Below are positions 34,976 through 43,144 of a DNA stretch of 64,000 bases, piece after piece (position 1 is the stretch's first letter; every line of letters begins with the position of its first letter). This stretch comes from JAJDXO01 sp965221855 (GTDB lineage Bacteria > Pseudomonadota > Alphaproteobacteria > Rhodospirillales > UBA2165). Where the stretch lies: contig CBDCSV010000007.1 of the NCBI GenBank assembly GCA_965221855.1, forward strand, positions 558,001 to 622,000. The letters run 5' to 3'. Below the pieces are notes generated by a model that saw nothing but the letters and a program-made list of their open reading frames with translations, did no database searches and had not been told where the DNA came from. The translations under genes and the position numbers were made by a program.

Positions 34976-36480
34976 TGTCGTGTCGCTCCGTTGGATACGC
35001 GCCGGGACCGATGCTCGGCGTAGAAGGACCAGAAGATCGAAAGCGCCGCCATGCTCAGGAAGACGACGCTGAACGGCGACGTGAAGAAGATTGTGGGGTC
35101 GCCCTGGGAGCTTGCGAGCGACACGCGAAGATGCTCCTCGAGCGGCCGGCCGAGGACCAGGGCCAGGAGCAGCGGCACCACCGGCATGTCGAGCCAGCGC
35201 ATGGCGAGACCCAGCAGCCCAAACCCGAACATCACATAAACGTCGAAGAAATTGTTGCGCAGCGCGTAGGAGCCGATGACGCACAAAAGCGCGATCGTCG
35301 GCATCAACAGCGCGTTTGGCGTCGCCAGAACCTTGACCAGCAGCCGCAGGCCGAGGAACCCGATGACGATGTTGAAGAAGTTGGCATACATGAAGGAGAA
35401 GATCACGCCGAAGGCGAAGCCTCCGTTTTCGACGAACAGCAGCGGTCCCGGCGCCAGCCCGTGAATCAGCAGCGCGCCGATGAGGATCGCGGTGACCGGA
35501 TCGCCCGGGATTCCCAACGTCATCATCGGCACGAGCGCTCCGCCGGTGACCGCGTTGTTGGCGCTTTCCGGCGCGGCGATTCCCTCGACCGCGCCCTTGC
35601 CGAATTCGTCACGGTTCCTGGAAACCCGCTTGGTGTAGTCATAGCTGATGAACGCGGCGATGGGACCGCCGGCGCCGGGCAGGATTCCAAGAAACGCACC
35701 GACCGGCGCGCCGATGGAGACGGGCAGCCGGATTCGTTTGAGATCCGCCCAGCGGGGCAGCACCCGCCTGATGCGCGCGGCCTTGTGCCGGGTCTCCTTG
35801 TCGCTGATCAATTCGACGAAATTGTCGACCAGCTGGGGGATGGCGAACAGGCCGATCAGCGCCGTCAGGAAGTGGATGCCGGCAATCAGGTTTACCTGGC
35901 CGAAGGTAAACCGCTGCGAACCCATCATCGGGTCCTGGCCGATTGTGACGATCATCAACCCGATGACGGCGGAGAGCAGGCCCTTGATCACCGATCTGGC
36001 GGCAAAGCTGCAAATGATCGTCAGGCCGAAAAAAACCAGACTGAACAAATCCGGCGACTGGAACCGGAGCGCAATCTCCGCCAGCAGGGGCGCGATGAAA
36101 AACAATCCGGCGAACGAGACCATGCCGCCGATAAAGCTGGCCGTGATGGCGAGGCCCAGCGCCCGCCCGGCCTCTCCCCGCTGGGCGAGGGGATGGCCGT
36201 CGAGACCGGTGGCCGAGGCCGACGGCGTGCCCGGGATGTTGAGCAGGATCGCCGAGAAACTGCCGCCGGTCATGCCCGAAACGTAGAGGCCGAGGAGCAG
36301 GGCGATGGAGATGGTCGGCTCCAGGACGAAGGTCAACGGCAGGACGATGATGATGCCGGTGGAGATGGTCATGCCCGGGATCATCCCGACGACCAGGCCG
36401 AGCAGCGAGCCGATGCCGGTGGCGATCAGGCTCGACATCATGCTTGCCTGGGCAAATCCGTCGAGGATATCCGGGTTCAT
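34972..36480 (-). CDS. tctA: Tripartite tricarboxylate transporter permease TctA
   Basis: The 502-residue large integral membrane subunit has about 11-12 helices and powers sodium- or proton-driven uptake of carboxylates. Signatures are GLVVGMIPGMTISTGIIIVLP, FSAILLNIPGTPSASATGLDG and LGILPGAGGPIAAFISYD, the duplicated Gly-Pro-rich repeats of the family. It overlaps tctB at its start and the Gfo/Idh gene at its end by 4 bp each. Confidence 0.95.
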   Translation of the reverse strand: MNPDILDGFAQASMMSSLIATGIGSLLGLVVGMIPGMTISTGIIIVLPLTFVLEPTISIALLLGLYVSGMTGGSFSAILLNIPGTPSASATGLDGHPLAQRGEAGRALGLAITASFIGGMVSFAGLFFIAPLLAEIALRFQSPDLFSLVFFGLTIICSFAARSVIKGLLSAVIGLMIVTIGQDPMMGSQRFTFGQVNLIAGIHFLTALIGLFAIPQLVDNFVELISDKETRHKAARIRRVLPRWADLKRIRLPVSIGAPVGAFLGILPGAGGPIAAFISYDYTKRVSRNRDEFGKGAVEGIAAPESANNAVTGGALVPMMTLGIPGDPVTAILIGALLIHGLAPGPLLFVENGGFAFGVIFSFMYANFFNIVIGFLGLRLLVKVLATPNALLMPTIALLCVIGSYALRNNFFDVYVMFGFGLLGLAMRWLDMPVVPLLLALVLGRPLEEHLRVSLASSQGDPTIFFTSPFSVVFLSMAALSIFWSFYAEHRSRRVSNGATRQ

Positions 36481-36959
36481 CCAATCACCCCCGAAAGAAT
36501 GCCGCTCGGCAGCCGAATCTGAAAAACTTCACGGAACAGGAAGAACAGGGCGATCGAAATCCCGACGGAGCCGCCCACCAGCCAAAGCGGGCGGCGCTCG
36601 CCGTACAGGTACATCAGGGCCAAAAAGAACGGGATATTCGCCGCGAGGAAACCGAGCGTGGGCAGCGCGGCGAGATAGACCACGAACGCAACGCCGCCCC
36701 ACAGATATTTGTTCGGCGCCACGTCCGGCGCCTTGGGCACCGCGTCGCTTGCCGCCGGACGCAGACCCTGGAACAGCAGCGCAGCCGAGAGAACCAGGAA
36801 CAGCACCGCGATAACCCAGGGGAAGAACGATGGTTGGGTGGTGCTGCCGATGTCGCGCGTCGGCAGGTTCGCGGTGAGGACCGTATAGCCGATGCCGATG
36901 GCCAACAGAAAAATGGCGGCAATCAGATTGCGCCTGCGCATATTGAACCTTGCCCTCAA
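36477..36959 (-). CDS. tctB: Tripartite tricarboxylate transporter small permease TctB
   Basis: The 160-residue small membrane subunit has four predicted helices (IAAIFLLAIGIGYTVLTANL, VIAVLFLVLSAALLFQGL, and two near the C-terminus). A GAGGG ribosome site precedes the ATG. It is separated from tctC by a 62-bp gap with an attenuator-like hairpin and overlaps tctA by 4 bp. Confidence 0.9.
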   Translation of the reverse strand: MRARFNMRRRNLIAAIFLLAIGIGYTVLTANLPTRDIGSTTQPSFFPWVIAVLFLVLSAALLFQGLRPAASDAVPKAPDVAPNKYLWGGVAFVVYLAALPTLGFLAANIPFFLALMYLYGERRPLWLVGGSVGISIALFFLFREVFQIRLPSGILSGVIG

Positions 36960-37001
36960 AAAGTCGGGGCGGTCCGCCAGGCAAACAGCAAAACCGCCCC
37001 G
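36958..37001 (-). terminator. Attenuator-like hairpin between tctC and tctB
   Basis: Read on the minus strand, CGGGGCGGT (37001-36993) pairs with ACCGCCCCG (36973-36965), with a 19-nt loop, and is followed by AC and five T's (36962-36958). The position right after the tctC stop fits partial termination. That would give more binding protein than membrane subunits. Confidence 0.65.
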
Positions 37002-37021
37002 TGTCCTCCGTTACGGGTGCA

Positions 37022-37993
37022 CTATTTCTTCATCTTGGATTTGTACATCCCGGCCTTTTTCATGATGTCGACGATGTTGGCATTGGAGCGTTCGAGCTTG
37101 GCCGCGAATTCCTTCTGCCCCATCGGCTTCAACGTCAGGTTCAGCTTTTTCATGCGGCTCGCGAAATCAGGCGAGTTCGCGGCCTTGATCATCGCCGCTT
37201 CCAGCTTGTCCTTGATCGCCTGAGGCGTGCCCTTGGCGACCGAAAGGCCGCGGAAGAGGTCGAATTCCATGTCCATTCCGAGTTCCTTGGCGGTCGGAAC
37301 GTCCGGGGCCGCCGGGTTTCGGCTGCCGCTGGAAAGCATCAGGAACTGGGCCTTGCCGGCCTTAACCAGACGCAGCGGAACGAAGAAAATGTCGACCGCC
37401 GCGTCGGCCTCGCCGCTCAGGATCATCTTTCGCCGGTCGGGCGCCTTAACGGGCAGCATGACCGGTTGGCAGCCGGAGAGCGCCGACATGGCGACGCCTG
37501 CCAGGTGGGTCGCGCTGCTGAAACCGGCGAAGGCCAGCTTCAGGGTCTTCGGCTTGGCCTTGCACTCGGCGACGAAGTCCTTGAAGGACTTCCAACGGCC
37601 GGCCTTGACCACCAGCGGGACGGGCTGTTGCGCGACCTGGCCGATGTGGTCGAACGCCTTGTAGTCGAAATCGACGTTGCCGATGTTCGTGGTGGTCAGG
37701 ATCGACGTGGAATTCCAGGCGACGGTGTAGCCGTCGGGTTTCGAGTTCTTCACATAGGTATAGGTGATGGCGCCGCCGCCGCCGGGCTTGTTCACCGGCA
37801 CGACCGGCTGGCCAAGCTCGGCGCTCATCGCCTTGGCGATCATCCGGCCTTCGATGTCGGCGCCGCCCCCGGCGCCGAACGGAATAACGAACTCGATCGG
37901 CTTTTCGGGCCATTCGGCTTTTGCCTGCCCGGCCCCCGCGATCAGCGCAATCGCCGCGGCCGATCCCAGAGCAACTGAAGTGAACTTTTTCAT
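37022..37993 (-). CDS. tctC: Tripartite tricarboxylate transporter substrate-binding protein TctC (Bug family)
   Basis: The 323-residue periplasmic receptor has a signal peptide (MKKFTSVALGSAAAIALIAG, then AGQAKA and cleavage before EWPEKP) and the Bug-family N-terminus PIEFVIPFGAGGGADIEGR. The VVPVNKPGGGGAITYTYV ligand loop is also typical. Bug proteins bind carboxylates and aromatic acids; the ligand cannot be predicted. It is upstream of tctB-tctA and downstream of the GlcG/DUF336 gene. Confidence 0.94.
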   Translation of the reverse strand: MKKFTSVALGSAAAIALIAGAGQAKAEWPEKPIEFVIPFGAGGGADIEGRMIAKAMSAELGQPVVPVNKPGGGGAITYTYVKNSKPDGYTVAWNSTSILTTTNIGNVDFDYKAFDHIGQVAQQPVPLVVKAGRWKSFKDFVAECKAKPKTLKLAFAGFSSATHLAGVAMSALSGCQPVMLPVKAPDRRKMILSGEADAAVDIFFVPLRLVKAGKAQFLMLSSGSRNPAAPDVPTAKELGMDMEFDLFRGLSVAKGTPQAIKDKLEAAMIKAANSPDFASRMKKLNLTLKPMGQKEFAAKLERSNANIVDIMKKAGMYKSKMKK

Positions 37994-38056
37994 TTTAGTC
38001 TCCCTGCTAAATGAAGCTTGCTGTCTTGAATTGCACTCGATTTTATCGTTCCAAAC

Positions 38057-38509
38057 CTACTCGATGGATGCGCCGACGGCGTCGACCGCCGCCCTGGCGA
38101 TGTCTTGATCCTGTTCCCAGTCACCGCCGCTGACGCCAATTCCTCCCAGGCATTCGCCTTCGAAGAATATGGGAAAGCCGCCCTCCATGGCGGTCCAGCG
38201 ATTTGCGCCGGCGGCGAGCGACAGGCCAATGGCATGCAGCGTATCGAGATCCTGACCTTGCGCGCCGCGCGTCGTCGTCGGGCGTTTGTTCGATGCAGAG
38301 GTTACCGCCTTCGTGGTGGAGGAATGAACGGTATGGAACCGCCCCCCGTCCATCCTTTCAAGTAGAATCATATGGCCGCCGGCATCGACGATGGCGACGG
38401 TCGCGGCAATTCCGATCTCTTCGGATTTCGCGATGGCCGCCGCCATCATTTCCTTTGCGCCTGCGTTGGTCAGACGCCGGGTGGCCGCGACCGCGGCGGC
38501 GTTAGTCAT
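38057..38509 (-). CDS. GlcG/HbpS family heme-binding-like protein (DUF336)
   Basis: The 150-residue protein starts at ATG 38509 after GGGAGAG; the longer open frame upstream is not supported. Family features are MMAAAIAKSEEIGIAATVAIVDAGGH, LLERMDGG and a C-terminal GGFPIFFEGECLGGIGVSG with GDWEQDQDIARAAVDA. Relatives bind heme or act in cofactor or ligand sensing, and the gene is frequently the leader of TTT or aromatic operons. It is the first gene of the nine-gene minus-strand operon. The IS256-family copy 2 lies 108 bp upstream. Confidence 0.88.
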   Translation of the reverse strand: MTNAAAVAATRRLTNAGAKEMMAAAIAKSEEIGIAATVAIVDAGGHMILLERMDGGRFHTVHSSTTKAVTSASNKRPTTTRGAQGQDLDTLHAIGLSLAAGANRWTAMEGGFPIFFEGECLGGIGVSGGDWEQDQDIARAAVDAVGASIE

Positions 38510-38617
38510 GGGACTCTCCCTGTAGGATTCTTGATTGTCGGGCGCCATTGCTGAGCATCGGCTCTTGACGGCATGGAAACACACATCTGCCGCGTAAGTC
38601 AAAGAGATTTAGCAATG

Positions 38618-39897
38618 GGTGACGTAAAAATTTATGTGTCAGTTGGGAATGGGGTACTCCCTGTGGTTTACGACAACCGCAAGAAGGAGCACCCCGATGC
38701 CACAGCAAGCTGTAACGATTGAGAACCTACCACAAGCCTTTGAGGTGGTGAAGGAGATGCAAGCAGGCGGATTGGACTGGGGCGAGGGTTATCGCCCGCT
38801 TGGCCGCCAGGCGCTGGCCGAGATCATCGAGGGCCGGATGGCCGAGGCGGTGGATCGCTGGCTCGACGGCCTCGATGGCAGCGCTATGCGCGACCGGCGC
38901 AACGGCACCTACCGGCGCCGCCTGCTCAGCGAGCTCGGCGACATCGAGCTCAACGTGCCGCGCACCCGGCACTTCTGCCCGACCGAGGTTCTGAAGAGCT
39001 ACGCAAGGCGCGCTCCAGAGATCGACCGCGCCATCCTGGCCGGCTTCGTGCTGGGGCTCTCGACCCGCAAGGTCGGCGAGGTCCTGCTTGCCCTGCTCGG
39101 GCGTCCGGTCTCGGCCGCGACGGTGAGCCGGGTCGCCAAGACCCTCGATCTGTCGGTCGCCGCATTCCACCGCCGGCCGCTGAAGAACGCCTACAAGGCG
39201 CTGATGCTCGACGGCGTGGTGCTGGCCTGCAAGACCGGCGCCGGCGCGCTCAGGAGGCCGGTCCTGGTGGCGCTGGGCATACGGCACGACGGCAAGAAGG
39301 AGATTATCGACTTCCAACTCGCCGCCAGCGAGAGCGCCGCGGAGTGGGAGCGCTTCCTCACCGCGTTGCACCGCCGCGGCCTCACCGGCGAGGGCCTTGA
39401 GATGATCTGCGTTGATGGCGGCCAAGGCCTGCTCGCCGCCTTGCCGATCGTCTATCACGGCATCCCCGTTCAGAGGTGCTGGGCGCACAAAATCAGGAAC
39501 ATCCTCAACAAGGTCCGCGTAGCCGACCAGCAGGCCGTCAAGGCCGACGTCCACGCCGTCATGAATGCCCCCAACCGCCGCAAGGCCGAGACCGCCGCCC
39601 GCCGCTTCGCCGACGCCTGGGAAGATACCTACCCCAAGGCCGTCGCCTGCCTGCGCAACGACCTCGACGACCTGCTCACCTGCTTCCGCTACAAGGACCT
39701 CGCCGAGCGAAAGCAGGTCAGGACCACCAATGCCATCGAACGGAGGTTCCGCGAGGTTCGCAGACGAACCCGGCCCATGGGAACCTTCAAGGATAAAACC
39801 TCAATGGACCGCATCCTCTTCGCGGTCTTCATTCACGAAAACAAGTCTCAGGGAATCAGTACCCCAGTCTCCCTGACACATAACTCTTGACGTTACC
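38618..39897 (+). mobile_element. IS256-family insertion sequence, copy 2 (1280 bp)
   Basis: It has the same length and ends as copy 1 (GGTGACGT ... ACGTTACC). The 8-bp target duplication is TAGCAATG at 38610-38617 and 39898-39905. It lies in the divergent control region of the GlcG/DUF336-TTT operon and the IclR gene. The element pushes the IclR-side operator about 1.3 kb away from the operon start. Confidence 0.94.
38697..39890 (+). CDS. IS256-family (Mutator-type) transposase, copy 2
   Basis: This 397-residue DDE transposase matches copy 1 residue for residue from this start, with D172, D240, E348 and the C261-x2-H264 signature. The only nucleotide difference I noticed between the copies (G at 38689) is 8 bp before the start codon, inside the ribosome-site region. 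Reading frame intact. Confidence 0.93.
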   Translation: MPQQAVTIENLPQAFEVVKEMQAGGLDWGEGYRPLGRQALAEIIEGRMAEAVDRWLDGLDGSAMRDRRNGTYRRRLLSELGDIELNVPRTRHFCPTEVLKSYARRAPEIDRAILAGFVLGLSTRKVGEVLLALLGRPVSAATVSRVAKTLDLSVAAFHRRPLKNAYKALMLDGVVLACKTGAGALRRPVLVALGIRHDGKKEIIDFQLAASESAAEWERFLTALHRRGLTGEGLEMICVDGGQGLLAALPIVYHGIPVQRCWAHKIRNILNKVRVADQQAVKADVHAVMNAPNRRKAETAARRFADAWEDTYPKAVACLRNDLDDLLTCFRYKDLAERKQVRTTNAIERRFREVRRRTRPMGTFKDKTSMDRILFAVFIHENKSQGISTPVSLTHNS

Positions 39898-39916
39898 TAG
39901 CAATGGGTTGAATTAG

Positions 39917-39933
39917 ATTTCATATTATGAAAT
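39917..39933. promoter_or_regulatory. 17-bp palindrome, probable IclR-type operator
   Basis: ATTTCATA-T-TATGAAAT is a perfect inverted repeat with one central base. It is 28 bp before the IclR start and 11 bp after the IS256 target duplication. Operators with TTTCA...TGAAA symmetry are typical of IclR-family regulators. Before the insertion it would have been about 120 bp from the start of the divergent operon. Confidence 0.65.
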
Positions 39934-39961
39934 TATATTCCAGCAATTTTCAATCGATTGG

Positions 39962-40789
39962 ATGGCGATGAACCTCATATCCGCGGACGCCGGGGCCCAC
40001 CCGAAGGACGGCCGGACAATCCAGTCGGTCACGCGCGCGCTCGACATTCTCGAAGTGCTGTCGATGTCGGAAGGAGAGATGCCGCTGAACGAAATCGCCC
40101 GGATGACCGGGCTGAACGTCTCGACCTGCCACCACATATTGCTGACGCTGCTGACCCGGGGGTATGCGGGGCAGGCGCAAAAGGGACGGTCCTATTCCCT
40201 GGGTTCGAAGGTCATCGAGCTTTCCTCAAATCGGGCCCGTCAATTCAGTCTGGTGGATCTGGCGATGCCGGCCCTCCGGGAGTTGAACGACAGAACCGGG
40301 GAAAACGTCCACCTTGCCGTCATTCAGGGCAATGACTTGGTCATCCTGACCGAACTGGCCTCTCCCAAGATCGTCCGGGTGGTGACGGACTCCATCAGCT
40401 TGGCGAACGCCGCGCACGCCAGCGCCATCGGCAAGGCCATTCTCGCCTGGCTGCCGGAGCCGGAAATCACCCGGATTCTCGATCACAAGGGGCTGACCAA
40501 ATTCACCGACCGGACCGTCGTCGACCGTCACGATTTGATCGAGGGGCTTCGCCATGTCAGGCGGTTCGGCTTCGCCATGGAAAAAGAAGAGTTTTTGCCC
40601 GGTGTCGTCAGTGTCGGGACGGCCATTCGGGATTACTCGGGCACGGTGCTCGGCGCCGTCGGCTGTACCATTCCGGGCGGCCGCGCGGACGAGGATCACC
40701 TCGAACTCGTGAAAACCGGGGTCCAGGAGTGCGCAGGCTCGATCGCGACCAGGCTGGGACGGCCCTCCGAGGACCAGAGAGAGAACTAG
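39962..40789 (+). CDS. IclR family transcriptional regulator
   Basis: The 275-residue protein has an N-terminal winged helix-turn-helix (ALDILEVLSMSEGEMPLNEIA, then RMTGLNVSTCHHILLTLL) and a C-terminal ligand-binding domain with ASAIGKAILAWLPEPE and GFAMEKEEFLPGVVSVGTAI. It probably controls itself and the divergent GlcG-TTT-acyl-CoA operon in response to the pathway substrate. The ATG at 39968 is an alternative start; the ribosome site is weak. The IS256-family copy 2 separates it from the operon. Confidence 0.92.
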   Translation: MAMNLISADAGAHPKDGRTIQSVTRALDILEVLSMSEGEMPLNEIARMTGLNVSTCHHILLTLLTRGYAGQAQKGRSYSLGSKVIELSSNRARQFSLVDLAMPALRELNDRTGENVHLAVIQGNDLVILTELASPKIVRVVTDSISLANAAHASAIGKAILAWLPEPEITRILDHKGLTKFTDRTVVDRHDLIEGLRHVRRFGFAMEKEEFLPGVVSVGTAIRDYSGTVLGAVGCTIPGGRADEDHLELVKTGVQECAGSIATRLGRPSEDQREN

Positions 40790-40793
40790 GCCC

Positions 40794-41630
40794 TTACGCC
40801 GCCAAGGGCCCGAATCGGGTGACGTCCGTTCCCTCGGCGCGGCGCTGCTCGCAGTAAGCGGCAAACGCCTCCATGGCCGGCGGAATCTCCGAGCTCAGAA
40901 CCCCGGCATGGTAACTCGGCCGTTCCTTGATGCGCGCGTACCAGCCGAGAAGATTGGGATGACGATCCAGCGGATAATCCATCAGGTCGAGCCGATGGAC
41001 GTTGGGCACCCAAGCGATGTCGGCAAGCGAGAACCGGTCGCCCAAGAGCCATTGACGGCCGTTCAGGGCGCCATCGAGCGCCACGAAATAGTCGTGCTGA
41101 ATTTTCAGCTCTTCGTCGATTTCATCCTTCGGAAAACCGTCGTCGGATGCCCATACCTTCATGAATTCCGTCAGCTCGTCGTTGCGATGGGACGCGACGA
41201 GATGAGCCAGCGCTTCGGGCGGCATTTTGTGCATCTTGAACAGGAATTCATGGGTCAACAGCTTCAGGGAGTGTTGGGCATCGTCGGCATCGGCCATCCA
41301 CTTCAGCATCTTCGCTTCGTCGTCCCTGTTCGCGGGCCTCAGCGGCGGTTCCGGATACGTGGTGTCCAGGTAGTCGATGATGTCGATGCTCTCGATCATG
41401 ACCCGGCCGTCGACGACCATTGCCGGAACCAGACCCTTGGGGTTGATGGACTGAAATTCCTCGGTCGCGTGTTCCATCTTCTCCAGGTCGACCTCGTGAC
41501 CGGTCCACGCCAGTCCTTTCTCGTCCAACACCATCCGGACCCGTTGAGAGCAGCTCGAGAGCCAGAAGTGGTACAAGTGAATGCCCGTGAGTGCTTTCAC
41601 TTCCCGGTTTTGCGTATCGATAAACGGCAT
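40794..41630 (-). CDS. Glutathione S-transferase family protein
   Basis: The 278-residue protein has an N-terminal thioredoxin-like GST domain (LYHFWLSSCSQRVRMVLDEKG with a Ser/Cys active-site region, INPKGLVPAMVVDG with the cis-Pro, and ESIDIIDYLD for gamma-glutamyl binding). A helical C-terminal domain follows. It converges on the IclR gene with a 4-bp gap. The substrate is unknown; GSTs of this kind often serve aromatic degradation. Confidence 0.87.
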   Translation of the reverse strand: MPFIDTQNREVKALTGIHLYHFWLSSCSQRVRMVLDEKGLAWTGHEVDLEKMEHATEEFQSINPKGLVPAMVVDGRVMIESIDIIDYLDTTYPEPPLRPANRDDEAKMLKWMADADDAQHSLKLLTHEFLFKMHKMPPEALAHLVASHRNDELTEFMKVWASDDGFPKDEIDEELKIQHDYFVALDGALNGRQWLLGDRFSLADIAWVPNVHRLDLMDYPLDRHPNLLGWYARIKERPSYHAGVLSSEIPPAMEAFAAYCEQRRAEGTDVTRFGPLAA

Positions 41631-41740
41631 TTCGTATCTCCCGCGTGTCCGAATAGCCCCTAAGTGTGAAGACGGTCACAGTAATCTCGCGTGCCGCCAC
41701 TTATTGTATTATCGTCAAGACCATCGACGGACAGCATATT

Positions 41741-43141
41741 GTGAGATTACTTCTCGTTCTCGGATTTGTCTTCCTGTGGCCGGCTCATAGTATGGCAATT
41801 ACATACGATGAGGCGCGGCACCTTTTGGCGCGGACCGGTTTCGGCGTCGCCGAGCCGGCCGACATCCAGAAACTCCTGCCGATGAGTTTCGAGCAGGCGG
41901 TGGATCACTTGCTTGACGGCGTCCGGACCGAACCCGTGACGGCTGTTCCCGAATTTGCGGCGGAACCCACTGAACGAAAGAGAGTTCGGCGCATGAATGC
42001 CGAGGATCGCCGGGATTTTACCCGGCGCGTGAATGGGGACCGAAAGGCGATGAAAGCGTGGTGGGTGGGCGAAATGCTGGCGACGGATTCGCCGCTGACG
42101 GAGCACCTCGTCCTGTTCTGGCACAATCACTTTGCGTCCGAGGGCCGCAAGGTCCGGTTCGGCCAATGGATTTATGCTCAAAACGCCATCTTCAGGAAAT
42201 ATGCCCTGGGCAATTTCGGCAAGATGCTGGTCAAGGTTTCAACCGATCCGGCGATGCTGTTGTATCTTGACGGGCATAAGAACATCAAAGGCAAACCCAA
42301 CGAGAACTTCGCCCGCGAAGTCCTCGAGTTGTTTTCCATGGGCGAGGGCAGGGGCTATACGGAAAAGGATATCCGGGAGGCCGCCCGCGCCTTTACGGGT
42401 TGGACCATCGACTTCGACACCGGCAAGTTCGATTTCAAGTTCGGCCGCCACGACAACAACATCAAGACCGTGCTCGGCGTGGATGGGAACCACGACGGGA
42501 TGAGCGTGCTTCGGATCATTCTGCGCCGGAACGAGGTCGCGGAGTTCATTACCGAAAAACTATGGCTGGAGTTCGTTTCCCGCGAGCCGGACCCCCGGAC
42601 GGTCCGCGAACTGGCCGACGGCTTCCGCGCTTCGGGATACGAGCTCAAGCCGCTGCTGAGAGGTCTGTTGCTCAGTAAGGCTTTTCGCGATCCCGCCAAT
42701 AGGGGAATTCTGGTGAAATCTCCGGTCGATCTCGTCGTTGGCACGCTGCGTCTGTTCCATTTCAAACAAGTGCCGGCAATCAAGGCCTTTTGGTGGCAGA
42801 AAGATATGGGTCAAGAGCTGTTCGACCCGCCGGACGTGAAGGGCTGGCGCGGGCATACGGCTTGGCTGTCCTCCACGACGGCGCTGCGCCGGGAGCAGTT
42901 CATCCGCGCGGTTCACCGGGGTCTCCGGGCGGGGCGGGCGGCGCAAAACGGCCAGATGATGAAAGCCGGGCCGTTTGGCGCCGCGAATGCGGAAACTTTG
43001 CAGGCGGCATTCGAATCGGAGTGGCAGCGGTTGCCCGGTCTCTTGTTAGCCGCCGCCCCTGCCATGCAGTGGCCGGCGAAGGGCAAAGGCATAAATCGCC
43101 TGGCAAACCTGACCCTCGATCCGGTCTATCAGTTGAAGTAG
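41741..43141 (+). CDS. DUF1800 domain-containing protein
   Basis: The secreted protein of about 466 residues belongs to the DUF1800 family, nearly always encoded beside a DUF1501 protein. GTG 41741 is preferred because it gives a compact signal peptide (VRLLLVLGFVFLWPAHSMA); an in-frame GTG at 41666 would add 25 residues. Family features are ARHLLARTGFGV, HLVLFWHNHFAS, GKPNENFAREVLELFSMGEG and DPPDVKGWRG. Function is not established, though an extracellular or envelope role is likely. Confidence 0.85.
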   Translation: MRLLLVLGFVFLWPAHSMAITYDEARHLLARTGFGVAEPADIQKLLPMSFEQAVDHLLDGVRTEPVTAVPEFAAEPTERKRVRRMNAEDRRDFTRRVNGDRKAMKAWWVGEMLATDSPLTEHLVLFWHNHFASEGRKVRFGQWIYAQNAIFRKYALGNFGKMLVKVSTDPAMLLYLDGHKNIKGKPNENFAREVLELFSMGEGRGYTEKDIREAARAFTGWTIDFDTGKFDFKFGRHDNNIKTVLGVDGNHDGMSVLRIILRRNEVAEFITEKLWLEFVSREPDPRTVRELADGFRASGYELKPLLRGLLLSKAFRDPANRGILVKSPVDLVVGTLRLFHFKQVPAIKAFWWQKDMGQELFDPPDVKGWRGHTAWLSSTTALRREQFIRAVHRGLRAGRAAQNGQMMKAGPFGAANAETLQAAFESEWQRLPGLLLAAAPAMQWPAKGKGINRLANLTLDPVYQLK

Positions 43142-43144
43142 GAG

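Noticed and set aside
34976..35284. N-terminal extension of the Gfo/Idh gene
   Set aside because: It overlaps tctA out of frame, and the conserved Rossmann start follows ATG 34975.
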